A stretch of 64,000 nt of DNA. Source: Glutamicibacter halophytocola (GTDB lineage: Bacteria > Actinomycetota > Actinomycetes > Actinomycetales > Micrococcaceae). The notes below the pieces were generated by a model, which was not told the origin of the DNA, searched no databases, and was given only the letters and a program-made list of their open reading frames with translations. The stretch lies in NCBI RefSeq assembly GCF_001302565.1, contig NZ_CP012750.1, positions 1,860,001-1,924,000 of the forward strand, read 5' to 3'. Below are positions 1 to 9,292 of the stretch, piece by piece. Made by a program: the position numbers and the translations under genes. How positions within the stretch are numbered: the stretch's first letter is position 1; each line of letters starts with the position of its first letter.

Positions 1-534
1 TTCTTCGCCGCCCTCTTCGCCATGTATTTCAGCCTCCGGGCTGCCGCGCCCGAACTATGGGCGACTGAAACTGCCAAACTCAACGTGCCGTTTGCGCTGG
101 TTAACACCTTGATACTGGTGTCCAGCTCGTTCTCGTGCCAGCTTGGTGTGTTCCGTGCCGAAGAATTCAAGCCTCGCCGATCCGGCGGACTGTTCAACTT
201 CAAGGAATGGGGAATGATCGAATGGTTCATTCTCACCTTCATCCTTGGCGCAATCTTCGTCTCGGTCCAGGCTTATGAATACGTCACCCTCGTTCACGAG
301 GGCGTAGCACTGAACTCGAACTCCTACGCTTCGGCCTTCTACATGACCACCGGCTTCCACGGCCTTCACGTCACCGGTGGCCTGATTGCATTCCTGCTGA
401 TCATTGGTCGTGCAATGCTGGCCAAGAAGTTTGGCCACTTTGAAGCAACGGGTTCCATCGTTGTGTCCTACTACTGGCACTTCGTTGACGTTGTTTGGAT
501 CGCGCTGTTTGCGATCATCTACTTCTTGAAGTAG
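1..534 (+). CDS. ctaE: Cytochrome c oxidase subunit III (5' end outside window)
   Basis: Subunit III of the aa3-type cytochrome c oxidase, an integral membrane subunit of the terminal respiratory oxidase. The reading frame is open from base 1, so the N-terminus lies outside the window; 177 residues are visible. They begin [20 protein letters not shown], which is family-typical, and include several hydrophobic helices. The conserved C-terminal stretch has FHGLHVTGG and [13 protein letters not shown]. It is followed after about 76 bases by qcrC on the same strand, the usual actinobacterial order ctaE-qcrC-qcrA-qcrB. A small inverted repeat (GTTGCC at 551-556, GGCAAC at 571-576) lies in the gap. 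Identification is very secure; only the start is missing. Confidence 0.96.
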   Translation, partial: FFAALFAMYFSLRAAAPELWATETAKLNVPFALVNTLILVSSSFSCQLGVFRAEEFKPRRSGGLFNFKEWGMIEWFILTFILGAIFVSVQAYEYVTLVHEGVALNSNSYASAFYMTTGFHGLHVTGGLIAFLLIIGRAMLAKKFGHFEATGSIVVSYYWHFVDVVWIALFAIIYFLK

Positions 535-610
535 CAACTTTTAGTCATTAGTTGCCACACCAAGAAGTACGGCAACACCACACCAAAGAAACTAAGTGAG
601 GAACCAGCAA

Positions 611-1405
611 GTGAAGGCTCTTTCGAAAAAGCGCCGCCACCCGCTCGCCGCTGTGGCCCTGCTTCTGTTTGGATTGCTGATTACCGGCAGTCTCTACACC
701 GCAGCAGGAAACATCAGCGAAGCGAAGGCCGCTGAGACCACCGCCGCATCGCAGACCGATGTTGACGAAGGTCAGAAGCTTTTCGTCGCCAACTGTGCTA
801 CCTGCCACGGTATGAATGCTGAAGGCTCGGACTCCGGTCCTTCGCTGATCGGTGTTGGCGCCGCGTCTGTTGACTTCCAGGTGGGCACCGGCCGCATGCC
901 AATGCAGATGCAGGGCCCTCAGGCCCAGGTGAAGCCAGTCCAGTTCGATGACAAGCAGATCTCCCAGCTGTCGGCCTATGTGGCCAGCCTGGGTGCGGGT
1001 CCAGCGATTCCGGATGAGGAATACCTCGATACCACCCAGGGCGATGCTGCCCATGGTGGAACTGTCTTCCGCGTGAACTGCGCAATGTGCCACAACGCGG
1101 CAGCAGCCGGTGGCGCTTTGACCCGAGGAAAGTTTGCTCCGACGCTGACCGGCGTAACTGAGAAGCACATCTACGAAGCGATGGCTACCGGCCCACAGAA
1201 CATGCCCGTGTTCAACGACTCGAATATCACCCCAGAAGAGAAGCGTGATGTCATCACCTTCCTGAAGACCATTGAAGCCAATGGTTCTGCTGGCGGTGCA
1301 GCCCTGGGCTCCTTGGGCCCAGTTGCTGAAGGCTTGTTCACCTGGACCGCAGGTCTGGGCATCATCATCGCCTTCACCATTTGGTTGACCTCGCGTCCTT
1401 CCTAA
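611..1405 (+). CDS. qcrC: Cytochrome bc1 complex di-heme cytochrome c subunit
   Basis: Membrane-anchored di-heme cytochrome c of the menaquinol-cytochrome c reductase. It carries electrons from the Rieske protein to the aa3 oxidase, replacing a soluble cytochrome c. Two CxxCH heme sites are visible: CATCH at about residues 62-66 and CAMCH at about 157-161. An N-terminal membrane helix follows a basic KKRRH start, and a C-terminal helix (FTWTAGLGIIIAFTIWL) anchors the protein. I chose GTG at 611 because GAGGA (598-602) lies 8 bases upstream; an upstream GTG at 596 would add five residues and would overlap that site. Length 264 aa is normal. It sits between ctaE and qcrA, on the same strand. 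Confidence 0.95.
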   Translation: MKALSKKRRHPLAAVALLLFGLLITGSLYTAAGNISEAKAAETTAASQTDVDEGQKLFVANCATCHGMNAEGSDSGPSLIGVGAASVDFQVGTGRMPMQMQGPQAQVKPVQFDDKQISQLSAYVASLGAGPAIPDEEYLDTTQGDAAHGGTVFRVNCAMCHNAAAAGGALTRGKFAPTLTGVTEKHIYEAMATGPQNMPVFNDSNITPEEKRDVITFLKTIEANGSAGGAALGSLGPVAEGLFTWTAGLGIIIAFTIWLTSRPS

Positions 1406-1475
1406 GGCAAACCACGGCACCGGCCGTAACCATCACTACGTACATAATTTCCTAACAGAAGGATGAGAGAGAAAC

Positions 1476-2525
1476 ATGGGCGACCATAGTCACGGCAGTC
1501 CCGAAAACTCGGGCACCGTTGCTAAGGCTGACGATGTAGCTCAGGATCGTTTCCCCGATCCGGGCTTGCCACCCCATCGTCCGCGTCTCGCAGATCGCGA
1601 TCCGCGCGCAGCCAAGCGACACGAGCGTCAAGTAGCGCTCCTATTTACCATCTCCATCATCGGAACGCTCTTCTTCTTCGTGGCCTACTTCGTCTTGGGC
1701 CGCCTGGGCGAAATGTCTTTCGCTGAGCTGCGTGTGCAGAACGCTGCACTGGGCCTGGGCACCGCATTTGCGATGCTCGGTATCGGTGTAGGTATTGTTC
1801 ACTGGGCAAAGACCCTGATGCCGGATCACGAGCTCATGGAAATGCGCCACGAGATTCGATCTGAAGAAGACCGCCAGGATGCAGTCGAGATCGTAGATAC
1901 CGTTCTTGAAGAATCCGGCATCAAGCGTCGTCCGCTGATCCGCAACACCCTGATCGGTGCCATTGCCTTGGCTCCGATTCCGGCGATCTTCATGTTCCGC
2001 GACCTGGACCGCACCGGTAACACCGCGAACCAGATGATCGATTCCCTGCGCCACACCATGTGGGACACGGGCATCCGCTTGACCCGCGACCCATCCGGTA
2101 CGCCGATCAAGGCATCAGATGTCCAGATCGGCTCGGCCTTCCACGTTGTCCCAGAGGGCATCAACGAAACCGAGAACCCGCTGAACGAAAAGGCCAAGGC
2201 CGTAGTTCTGCTGATGCGCATGGATCCAGCGGAAATGCAGATCTCCGAGGGACGCGAAGACTGGAACGTGGACGGCATCGTCGCATACTCCAAGATTTGC
2301 ACCCACGTCGGTTGCCCTATCGCACTGTACGAGCAGCACACGCACCACCTGCTGTGCCCTTGCCACCAGTCGACCTTCGACCTGACCCAGGAATGCAAGG
2401 TCATCTTCGGCCCAGCTGGTCACGCACTTCCACAGCTGCCAATCACTGTGGACTCCGAAGGCTACCTGGTTGCACAGAGCGACTTCCATGAGCCTGTTGG
2501 CCCGTCCTACTGGGAGCGTGGTTAA
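1476..2525 (+). CDS. qcrA: Cytochrome bc1 complex Rieske iron-sulfur subunit
   Basis: Rieske 2Fe-2S subunit of the menaquinol-cytochrome c reductase, which takes electrons from menaquinol. The cluster boxes are intact: CTHVGCP starting at residue 275 and CPCHQS starting at 294. As usual in actinobacteria, the N-terminal half carries about three hydrophobic helices (around residues 53-76, 88-110 and 160-176), so the protein is larger (349 aa) than the proteobacterial type. The ATG start follows AAGGATGAGAG. qcrB starts 2 bases after its stop, so the two are co-transcribed. Confidence 0.96.
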   Translation: MGDHSHGSPENSGTVAKADDVAQDRFPDPGLPPHRPRLADRDPRAAKRHERQVALLFTISIIGTLFFFVAYFVLGRLGEMSFAELRVQNAALGLGTAFAMLGIGVGIVHWAKTLMPDHELMEMRHEIRSEEDRQDAVEIVDTVLEESGIKRRPLIRNTLIGAIALAPIPAIFMFRDLDRTGNTANQMIDSLRHTMWDTGIRLTRDPSGTPIKASDVQIGSAFHVVPEGINETENPLNEKAKAVVLLMRMDPAEMQISEGREDWNVDGIVAYSKICTHVGCPIALYEQHTHHLLCPCHQSTFDLTQECKVIFGPAGHALPQLPITVDSEGYLVAQSDFHEPVGPSYWERG

Positions 2526-2527
2526 TC

Positions 2528-4198
2528 ATGACGACGACTAACGAATACCAGGCATCGACCGCCACCGGTCGTATCGCCAACTTCGTGGATTCACGTGTTG
2601 GCGCCTCGGCCATGGTCAAGGAATTCGGTCGCAAGATCTTCCCTGACCACTGGTCGTTCATGTTCGGTGAAGTGGCAATGTACACCTTCGTGCTGCTGCT
2701 GCTTTCCGGCACCTTCCTGACCTTCTTCTTCGATCCGTCTATGGCCCACGTGGTCTACAACGGTTCGTATGTGCCAATGAAGGGTCTGGGCATGTCGACC
2801 GCCATGGCTTCCACCATGGATATCTCCTTCGACGTGCGCGGTGGCCTGTTCATGCGCCAGGTGCATCACTGGTCGGCACTGCTCTTCGTAGCATCGCTGT
2901 CCGTCCACATGCTCCGCGTGTTCTTCACCGGCGCATTCCGCCGCCCTCGTGAATTGAACTGGGTTGTCGGTGGCGTGCTGCTGATCATGGGCCTGGCTGC
3001 TGGCTTCACCGGCTACTCCTTGCCTGATGATCTGCTTTCCGGCAACGGCCTGCGCATCATCGACGGCGTCATGAAGGCGCTCCCCATCGTTGGTACCTAC
3101 CTGTCGATGTTCTTCTTCGGTGGAGAGTTCCCAGGCGAGCACGTAATCCAGCGCCTGTACTCGCTGCACATCATGATTGTGCCTGCGGTGATCATCTTGC
3201 TCATCGTTGTCCACCTCTTCATGGTTGTGACCCACAAGCACACCCAGTACCCAGGCCCAGGCCGCACCAACGACAATGTTGTTGGCTTCCCAGTTGGCCC
3301 GGTTTACGCTGCCAAGGCCGGTGGATTCTTCTTCATCGTCTTCGGCATCGTGGCTTTCATCGCTGGCCTCTTCCAGATCAACCCGATCTGGAACTACGGA
3401 CCATACGACCCATCCCCTGTTTCGGCTGGTACCCAGCCTGACTGGTACATCGGTTTCGTTGATGGCGCACTGCGCTTGATGCCAGGTACCTTGGGCAACT
3501 TCAGCTTCGAGTGGATCATTCCGTTCCCTTGGGGTGACAACACCCTGGTGCTGTCGGTTCTGCTTCCGGCACTGGTTCCTGCTGGCGCGCTCTTCGTGGT
3601 GATGTTCGCATGGCCATGGATCGAGCGTTGGGTAACCAAGGACAACCGCGAGCACCACTTGCTGGATCGTCCGCGCAACGCGCCGTTCCGTACCGCTATG
3701 GGTGTTGCCGGTGTGATCTTCTACAGCGTGATGTGGGCAGCTGCATCCTCTGACTTGATCGCAACGCACTTCCACGTGGCGCTGAATGACGTGACCTACT
3801 GGTTGCGCGCGCTGTTCTTCCTCGGCCCGATCCTGGGCTTCTGGTTGACCCGCCGCATTTGCCTGTCGCTGCAGCGCAAGGATCGCGAGATTGTCTTGCA
3901 CGGCCGTGAAGCGGGCATCATCCAGATGTCGCCAGAAGGCGGCTTCAGCGAGAAGCACGAAGAGGTCGACGTGTACAAGCGCTACCTCTTGACCAACTTC
4001 GTGGATCGCCAGTACATTCCGGCTGAGCCTGACGCTGCCGGCCACATCTCCGGTTCGGAGAAGCGCCGTGCACTGATCTCGAAGTTCTTCTTCGAAGATC
4101 GAGTCGCCCCGGTAACCCCATCGGAACTGGAAGCAGCACATGCTGCCCACGGCCACCATGAGGTTGAGGGTGACATGCAGGACTCGATCGGGAAGTAA
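2528..4198 (+). CDS. qcrB: Cytochrome bc1 complex cytochrome b subunit
   Basis: Cytochrome b subunit of the menaquinol-cytochrome c reductase; it holds the two b hemes and the quinol sites. The 556-aa protein has the heme-ligand region HHWSALLFVASLSVH and a second His-containing helix with LYSLHIMIVP and VHLFMVVTHKH. The quinol-site segment is NPIWNYGPYDP, the actinobacterial counterpart of the PEWY region. The long polar C-terminal tail (about the last 130 residues) is also typical of actinobacterial QcrB. It ends the ctaE-qcrCAB unit and is followed within 23 bases by a strong terminator. Confidence 0.96.
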   Translation: MTTTNEYQASTATGRIANFVDSRVGASAMVKEFGRKIFPDHWSFMFGEVAMYTFVLLLLSGTFLTFFFDPSMAHVVYNGSYVPMKGLGMSTAMASTMDISFDVRGGLFMRQVHHWSALLFVASLSVHMLRVFFTGAFRRPRELNWVVGGVLLIMGLAAGFTGYSLPDDLLSGNGLRIIDGVMKALPIVGTYLSMFFFGGEFPGEHVIQRLYSLHIMIVPAVIILLIVVHLFMVVTHKHTQYPGPGRTNDNVVGFPVGPVYAAKAGGFFFIVFGIVAFIAGLFQINPIWNYGPYDPSPVSAGTQPDWYIGFVDGALRLMPGTLGNFSFEWIIPFPWGDNTLVLSVLLPALVPAGALFVVMFAWPWIERWVTKDNREHHLLDRPRNAPFRTAMGVAGVIFYSVMWAAASSDLIATHFHVALNDVTYWLRALFFLGPILGFWLTRRICLSLQRKDREIVLHGREAGIIQMSPEGGFSEKHEEVDVYKRYLLTNFVDRQYIPAEPDAAGHISGSEKRRALISKFFFEDRVAPVTPSELEAAHAAHGHHEVEGDMQDSIGK

Positions 4199-4220
4199 TT
4201 CCGACTCGCGTTAGTCACAG

Positions 4221-4260
4221 AAGGAGGGACACACCGAAAGGTGTGTCCCTCCTTTATTTA
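4221..4260 (+). terminator. Intrinsic terminator after qcrB
   Basis: A perfect 15-bp stem (4221-4235 with 4240-4254) closed by a GAAA tetraloop (4236-4239) begins 22 bases after the qcrB stop and runs into TTTATTTA. This marks the end of the ctaE-qcrCAB transcript. Confidence 0.93.
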
Positions 4261-4670
4261 ACCCAACACGCCAGAAGCCCACAGGAACGATTCTGGGCGC
4301 TTTAGAAGCGCCGGATGCGTAAGCGGCCACCGGCTGGACCGATAGGCCTCGCACGCGGCGGGCAAAGGCCTGTGACAGTCGCCAGGTGATAGGTGTTCCC
4401 CAATGGCCGCCATGGCACTGGCCTTCTCGCACGGCACCATTGGAATGCCCGCGGCCGGATCCGCATTGCGCCAGACGCCGGTGCCTGGGAATCCCTGTGT
4501 CCCATCAGCCGATGTGCACATCGGCGTGCACTGGTGATCGATGCAGATCGGGACGTGCCCGGAGACGAGGGCCGTACACACGGCCGACAGCAGCCAGCAA
4601 GCCACTGGAAAGGGTTCGGGGTGCTGTGCTTCTTGCGGAGCGTGCAGGCTTGCTCCCCCGCATGCCAAGG
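4261..4670. other. Non-coding stretch with short palindromes; no convincing gene
   Basis: This 410-bp gap separates the qcrB terminator from the 3' end of the GntR gene. A minus-strand frame (TTG at 4668 to TAA at 4258, 136 codons) is open and starts 2 bases after the GntR stop. It is Cys- and Pro-rich, resembles no family I know, has no ribosome binding site and runs into the qcrB terminator, so I do not call it. The stretch holds a perfect 18-bp palindrome (4508-4525, core GATGTGCACATC) and a tight hairpin (GGCGCTT at 4296-4302, AAGCGCC at 4306-4312). It may be a decayed gene or a regulatory region. Confidence 0.5.
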
Positions 4671-5453
4671 CTAGAACGAGTCGGTGTAGCGCGGGGTGCG
4701 CGTGCCTACGCGCTGCAGTGGAACGAAGAGCTTGTAGCGGTCAGATCGATAAAGCGACACGGAATAGTCGGCGAGCCTTTCACCGATATAGGCGTAGCGG
4801 GTGATCTGCAAAAGCGGGAACCCTGGTTCAACGGCCAGCAAATGGGCTTGGCTCTTGCTGGCGGCGGTACTTTCGACCTGATCCTCGCCCCACTCCAAAA
4901 GGATCCCGTAGCGCTCGTGCAGCGCCTGATAGAGCTTGGACGGCGGTTCGGCATCAACGAAGCCCGGAACCAGGTCCGCTGGCATGTAGTTCTCGTCAAG
5001 GCTCATTGGGGTGCCATCGGCCAGCAGCAGACGCTTGAACTGCACTACCGGCGTGCCTTCCTCCACCATGAGCTGCAAGGCGAGGTTCGTGTTGGCCTTG
5101 ATTTCGTCAAATTCGAGAACGTGCGCGTCCGGGACCATGCCTCGGCGCATCATATCCTCGGAATAGGAATGCAACCTGACGCGTAGGTCGAGCTTCTCGG
5201 GCACCACGAAAGTGCCGATGCCAACCACGCGCTTGAGCACCTGCTCGTCGACCAGCGCGTCGATGGCCTGCCGGATGGTCTTTCGGGCCACGGAAAAGTG
5301 CTCGGCGAGCTCGCGTTCTGGTGGAAGCTTGTAGCCAGGCTTGCAGGCCTCGCGTGCATGGTTCTTGAGGATCTCCCGGATCTGGCGGTACTTGCTCTGC
5401 TTGCTTGCGGGATCAAGATGGCCCTCGACCTTCGGCTGGGGTGCGTGGCGCAT
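4671..5453 (-). CDS. GntR-family transcriptional regulator (HutC/UTRA type)
   Basis: DNA-binding repressor or activator with a ligand-sensing domain. The N-terminal winged helix-turn-helix (about residues 22-85) has the GntR signature LPPERELAEHFSVARKTIRQ. The rest (about 95-250) is a UTRA effector domain, as in HutC, NagR and DasR, which bind small molecules such as sugar phosphates or urocanate. The ligand here is unknown. ATG at 5453 is supported by TAGGAG a few bases upstream. It lies alone between the qcr and cta units, with no transport or catabolic gene beside it, so its target cannot be read from context. Confidence 0.88.
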   Translation of the reverse strand: MRHAPQPKVEGHLDPASKQSKYRQIREILKNHAREACKPGYKLPPERELAEHFSVARKTIRQAIDALVDEQVLKRVVGIGTFVVPEKLDLRVRLHSYSEDMMRRGMVPDAHVLEFDEIKANTNLALQLMVEEGTPVVQFKRLLLADGTPMSLDENYMPADLVPGFVDAEPPSKLYQALHERYGILLEWGEDQVESTAASKSQAHLLAVEPGFPLLQITRYAYIGERLADYSVSLYRSDRYKLFVPLQRVGTRTPRYTDSF

Positions 5454-5517
5454 TATCGATCTCCTAGGCTCTGGCTGAGCCGTCGAGTCAATGCCGGCCC
5501 TGCTGTAATTAAAAGAC

Positions 5518-5554
5518 TAATGGGGTGACAAGCCAATTGCTTGTCACCCCATTA
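5518..5554 (-). terminator. Intrinsic terminator after ctaF
   Basis: A perfect 16-bp stem (5518-5533 with 5539-5554) with a 5-base loop lies just beyond the ctaF stop on the minus strand. It is followed on that strand by GTCTTTTAATT. It ends the ctaC-ctaD-ctaF transcript and separates it from the GntR gene. Confidence 0.88.
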
Positions 5555-5564
5555 AGGTCACTGC

Positions 5565-5966
5565 TTAGTGTGCGTGGTCTCCGCGGCTGTATTCGTAAAC
5601 CCAGCCGGTCACACCGACGACGGCCAGGCCGGCTCCGATGTAGAAGACCCACCAGCCTACGGCGAGGCCAAGGAAGGCGATCGCCGCAGATGCGGCCAGC
5701 ACCAGTGGCCACCAGCTCCATGGCGAGAACATGCCGATATCACCGGCGTTCTCGTGGATCTCACCGTCAACGCGGTCCTCGGGACGAGGGCCGATGCGCT
5801 TGGCGGTGAACAACAAGTACCAGCCAACCATTGCGGACAGGCCTACCAGCATCAGCAATGCCAGGAAGCCAACCCATTCGCTCCAGTTGGTCATGTAACC
5901 GTAAACTACGGCGACAGGGGCGAAGAAGAAGACGCCACCCAGGAAGATCCAGGATTCAATTTTCAT
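5565..5966 (-). CDS. ctaF: Cytochrome c oxidase subunit IV (actinobacterial CtaF)
   Basis: Small membrane subunit of the actinobacterial aa3 oxidase. The 133-aa protein has about four hydrophobic helices: FFFAPVAVVYGYM and LLMLVGLSAMVGWYLLFTA in the N-terminal half, then VLAASAAIAFLGLAVGWWVF and AGLAVVGVTGWVYEY. The polar loop EDRVDGEIHENAGDIGMF matches the family. It starts 2 bases after the ctaD stop and is the last gene of the unit. Actinobacterial subunit IV is not homologous to mitochondrial subunit IV. Confidence 0.92.
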   Translation of the reverse strand: MKIESWIFLGGVFFFAPVAVVYGYMTNWSEWVGFLALLMLVGLSAMVGWYLLFTAKRIGPRPEDRVDGEIHENAGDIGMFSPWSWWPLVLAASAAIAFLGLAVGWWVFYIGAGLAVVGVTGWVYEYSRGDHAH

Positions 5967-5968
5967 CT

Positions 5969-7687
5969 TTACAGGTCCTTCTGGTCAGCAGGGCCGAAGA
6001 TCTTCGCAACCGGGGTTTCCGGGGTAACGCGACCGCTCAGTTCCGGGTGGTGCAGATCCAGAGCTGGGCGCTCCGAACGGATGCGTGGAATCGAGTGGAA
6101 GTTGTGGCGTGGTGGCGGGCAGGAAGTAGCCCACTCCAGCGAGCCGCCGAAGCCCCACGGATCATCAACTTCAACCTTCTTGGCGTAGCGGAAGGTGGTC
6201 CATACGTTCCAGAAGAACGGAATCATCGATGCGCCCAAGACGAACGCGAACACGGTCGAAACCTGGTTCATGAAGGTGAAGCCATCTTCAGGCATGTAGT
6301 CGGCGTAACGACGTGGCATGCCCATGACGCCCAGCCAGTGCTGGATCAGGAAGGTTCCGTGGAAGCCGATGAACAGCATCCAGAAGTGGATCTTGCCAAG
6401 ACGCTCGTTGAGCATCTTGCCGGTCCACTTTGGCCACCAGAAGTAGAAGCCAGCGAACATTGCGAAGACCACGGTGCCGAAGACCACGTAGTGGAAGTGC
6501 GCCACCACGAAGTAGGAGTCCGAAACGTGGAAGTCCAGTGCAGGAGCGGAAAGGATGATACCGGTCAGGCCACCGAACAAGAAGGTGATCATGAAGCCGA
6601 TGCTCCACAGCATGGGGGTTTCGAAGGTAATCGAACCGCGCCACAGGGTACCGATCCAGTTGAAGAACTTCACACCGGTTGGCACCGCGATCAGCATGGT
6701 CATGAAACCGAAGAACGGCAGCATGACCGAGCCGGTGACGTACATGTGGTGGGCCCACACGGAAACCGAGAGGGCAGCGATCGAGATGGTCGCGAAGACC
6801 AGGCCCTTGTAGCCGAAGATCGGCTTGCGGCTGAAGACCGGGAAGATCTCCGAGACAATGCCGAAGAACGGCAACGCAATGATGTAGACCTCTGGGTGTC
6901 CGAAGAACCAGAACAGGTGCTGCCAGAGGACGGCACCGCCGTTCTCTGGATCAAAGATGTGAGCGCCAAAGCGGCGATCAGCACCCAGCGCGAACAGCGC
7001 GGCTGCCAGTGGCGGGAAGGCCATCAGCACGAGCAGCGAGGTGATCAGCGTGTTCCACGAGAAGATCGACATGCGCCACATGGTCATGCCAGGAGCACGC
7101 AGGCAGATGATCGTCGTAATGAAGTTGACGGCACCCAGAATGGTACCGAAGCCCGACAGCGCCAGGCCGAAGACCCAGAGGTCTCCACCGACACCTGGCG
7201 AGAAGGTGGTGTTCGAGAGCGGCGCGTAAGCGAACCAACCGAAGCTAGCTGCACCCTGCGGGGTGAGGTAGCCGGCCAGGGCGATGGCCGAACCCATTGC
7301 AAAGAACCAGAAGGCCAATGCGTTCAGACGTGGGAAAGCCACATCCGGGGAACCAATCTGCAAAGGCATCATGACGTTGGCGAAGCCTGCGAAGAGCGGA
7401 GTTGCGAACATCAGCAGCATGACGGTGCCGTGCATGGTGAACAGCTGGTTGTACTGTTCCTTGGTCTGCAGGATCTGCATACCTGGTTCGAACAGCTCTG
7501 CACGGATCAGCAGCGCCATAACGCCACCGACGCAGAACAGGACGAACGAGCTGATCAGGTACATGTACCCGATCTTCTTGTGGTCGGTCGTCGTGATGTA
7601 GTCGACGAAGAGGCGACCCTTCGACTTCGGCACCACGGCTGGGGCAATCGACCGGACGTCGTCAGTTGCATATTCAAACGTTGTCAT
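5969..7687 (-). CDS. ctaD: Cytochrome c oxidase subunit I
   Basis: Catalytic subunit of the aa3 terminal oxidase: it binds heme a and the heme a3-CuB centre and pumps protons. The 572-aa protein has the twelve-helix heme-copper oxidase core. Diagnostic pieces include [12 protein letters not shown] (heme a His), [18 protein letters not shown] (CuB His cross-linked to Tyr), [10 protein letters not shown] (CuB His pair) and [16 protein letters not shown] (heme His ligands). The C-terminal tail is [17 protein letters not shown]. It lies between ctaC (5-base gap) and ctaF (2-base gap), so the three form one operon converging on the GntR gene. Confidence 0.97.
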   Translation of the reverse strand: MTTFEYATDDVRSIAPAVVPKSKGRLFVDYITTTDHKKIGYMYLISSFVLFCVGGVMALLIRAELFEPGMQILQTKEQYNQLFTMHGTVMLLMFATPLFAGFANVMMPLQIGSPDVAFPRLNALAFWFFAMGSAIALAGYLTPQGAASFGWFAYAPLSNTTFSPGVGGDLWVFGLALSGFGTILGAVNFITTIICLRAPGMTMWRMSIFSWNTLITSLLVLMAFPPLAAALFALGADRRFGAHIFDPENGGAVLWQHLFWFFGHPEVYIIALPFFGIVSEIFPVFSRKPIFGYKGLVFATISIAALSVSVWAHHMYVTGSVMLPFFGFMTMLIAVPTGVKFFNWIGTLWRGSITFETPMLWSIGFMITFLFGGLTGIILSAPALDFHVSDSYFVVAHFHYVVFGTVVFAMFAGFYFWWPKWTGKMLNERLGKIHFWMLFIGFHGTFLIQHWLGVMGMPRRYADYMPEDGFTFMNQVSTVFAFVLGASMIPFFWNVWTTFRYAKKVEVDDPWGFGGSLEWATSCPPPRHNFHSIPRIRSERPALDLHHPELSGRVTPETPVAKIFGPADQKDL

Positions 7688-7692
7688 CGTGA

Positions 7693-8574
7693 TTATTCTC
7701 CTTCCCCGTGTTCGACTACGACGCCGTTAACCGTGTCCGGCTGGCGGTCGTATTCTTCGCCGATGTGTCCATCGTCCATCTTTGCGAGCTGAGCCTTGAA
7801 CTCTGCGTCGCTGACAACCTTCACGTTGAAGAGCATCTCGGAGTGGTACTCGCCGCAAAGCTCGGCGCACTTTCCGTCGTAGTTGCCTTCAACCTGAGGA
7901 GTCAGGTAGATGTGATTGGTCTTGCCCGGGATCATGTCCAGCTTCTGCAAGAAGGCTGGAACCCAGAACGAGTGAATGACATCGCGGCTATTCAGATCCA
8001 GCTGTACCGACTTGCCTGCTGGCAGGTACAAGGTCGGCAGTTCTTCACGAGCGCCTTCCGAGCCATCGGTGTGCAGGTGGGCCTGCGTGCCAGCGAAATG
8101 CTTCTCAGTGCCCTGGTAGGTGTAGTTGAAGTCCCAAGACCACTGCTTGGCTCGAACGTCTACTACGACCTCGGAATCAACAGGCTTGTTGATGCTCTTT
8201 TCCAGGGTGTTGTTGAAGCTGAAGAAGACTAGAACAAGGACCAAAGGAATGGCCGTGTAGAAGATCTCCAATGGCATGTTGTAGCTCAGCTGGCGGGGGT
8301 AACCGGTGTCGGTCTTGCGGCGACGGTAGGCGATGATGCACCAAAGCATCAAGCCCCAAGTCAAAATACCGATGACGACCACGGCGATCCACGAGTGAAC
8401 CCAGAAATCCTGGATTGCAGCTGTGTGGTTAGTGGTGTCACGCTCCACGTTTGGGAGCCAACCGCGTTTAGCCTCCGCTGAACATCCCGTCAACAGCAGC
8501 GCGCCGGCGCCGACTAAAGCCAGAACTTTGGCTTTAGCAGACCCGCGACTGCCGGTTCGGTCTTGCGAACTCAC
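7693..8574 (-). CDS. ctaC: Cytochrome c oxidase subunit II (CuA lipoprotein)
   Basis: Subunit II of the aa3 oxidase; its CuA centre accepts electrons from QcrC. A lipoprotein signal ([15 protein letters not shown]) precedes two membrane helices and a cupredoxin domain with the CuA motif [12 protein letters not shown] near the C-terminus. I prefer GTG at 8574 (293 aa; GGAAGGG 7 bases upstream), because it gives a normal-length signal peptide. ATG at 8616 also has a good site (GAGGTG) and would add 14 residues. First gene of ctaC-ctaD-ctaF. Confidence 0.93.
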   Translation of the reverse strand: MSSQDRTGSRGSAKAKVLALVGAGALLLTGCSAEAKRGWLPNVERDTTNHTAAIQDFWVHSWIAVVVIGILTWGLMLWCIIAYRRRKTDTGYPRQLSYNMPLEIFYTAIPLVLVLVFFSFNNTLEKSINKPVDSEVVVDVRAKQWSWDFNYTYQGTEKHFAGTQAHLHTDGSEGAREELPTLYLPAGKSVQLDLNSRDVIHSFWVPAFLQKLDMIPGKTNHIYLTPQVEGNYDGKCAELCGEYHSEMLFNVKVVSDAEFKAQLAKMDDGHIGEEYDRQPDTVNGVVVEHGEGE

Positions 8575-8724
8575 AGACGGCCCTTCCTCTTTGTTGGTGC
8601 AGAATGTGGTCTTCATAAGTCACCTCGTGGTTTAACGTGTTGCACGATGAGGTGGCTTACGAAGGGAAACATAGTTTTACTACTTAACGTAGAGCTTACC
8701 CTCTTCGGGGTCAGAATGCCGAAA

Positions 8725-8774
8725 AACGCCGCTGTTCTAACGAGAAATTTCTTCAACGTTTGAACAGCGGCGTT
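8725..8774 (-). terminator. Terminator after the erpA-like gene
   Basis: AACGCCGCTGTTC (8725-8737) pairs exactly with 8762-8774, and the loop has an inner AACG/CGTT pairing (8739-8742 with 8757-8760). On the minus strand the stem is followed by TTTTTC. It lies 14 bases beyond the stop of the Fe-S carrier gene and insulates it from ctaC. Confidence 0.85.
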
Positions 8775-8787
8775 AGTTCCCTTGGGC

Positions 8788-9162
8788 CTAGTGGAAGGAG
8801 TCTCCACAGGCGCACGAGCCGGAAGCGGAAGGGTTATCGATGGTGAAGCCCTGCTTGGAGATGGTGTCTTCGAAGTCGATCGAAGCGCCAGCAAGGTAGG
8901 GAACGCTCATCTTGTCGACGATGACCTCTACGCCGTCGAAATTGCGAACAGCGTCGCCTTCGAGCATGCGCTCATCGAAGTAGAGCTGGTAAATCAGGCC
9001 TGAGCAGCCGCCTGGCTGCACGGCGATGCGCAGACGCAGATCGTCGCGGCCTTCCTGCTCCAACAGCGAACGCACCTTTTCGGCGGCCACGTCGGAAATA
9101 TTTACCTCGTGGGTTGGCAACTCGGTTGGGTCGCCCTTGGTTTGGTCAACAGCTGCAGTCAT
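8788..9162 (-). CDS. erpA: HesB/IscA-type iron-sulfur cluster carrier (ErpA-like)
   Basis: A-type carrier that receives Fe-S clusters from the assembly scaffold and inserts them into target proteins. The three family cysteines are present: C53 in GGCSGLIYQL, and C117 and C119 in the C-terminal SCACGDSF. ATG at 9162 (124 aa) is fixed by GGGAGGAAATC directly upstream; an in-frame ATG at 9192 has no such site. It is monocistronic. Placement next to the cta genes, whose partner QcrA needs a 2Fe-2S cluster, is suggestive, but clusters serve many enzymes. ErpA and IscA cannot be told apart by sequence alone. Confidence 0.9.
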   Translation of the reverse strand: MTAAVDQTKGDPTELPTHEVNISDVAAEKVRSLLEQEGRDDLRLRIAVQPGGCSGLIYQLYFDERMLEGDAVRNFDGVEVIVDKMSVPYLAGASIDFEDTISKQGFTIDNPSASGSCACGDSFH

Positions 9163-9292
9163 GATTTCCTCCCATACTGCTCGTTGTGGCATCTGCTTCA
9201 GATTTGCCCTGACGCATCGCCTCTGTTCTTGCTACTATCCTACGTCGCTACGGCGAGGATTTCTCCCCTTATGTCACGGCGTATGACACGCC

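Noticed and set aside
5831..7792. Plus-strand open frame of 653 codons opposite ctaF/ctaD
   Set aside because: Antisense shadow of ctaD, whose motifs are unambiguous.
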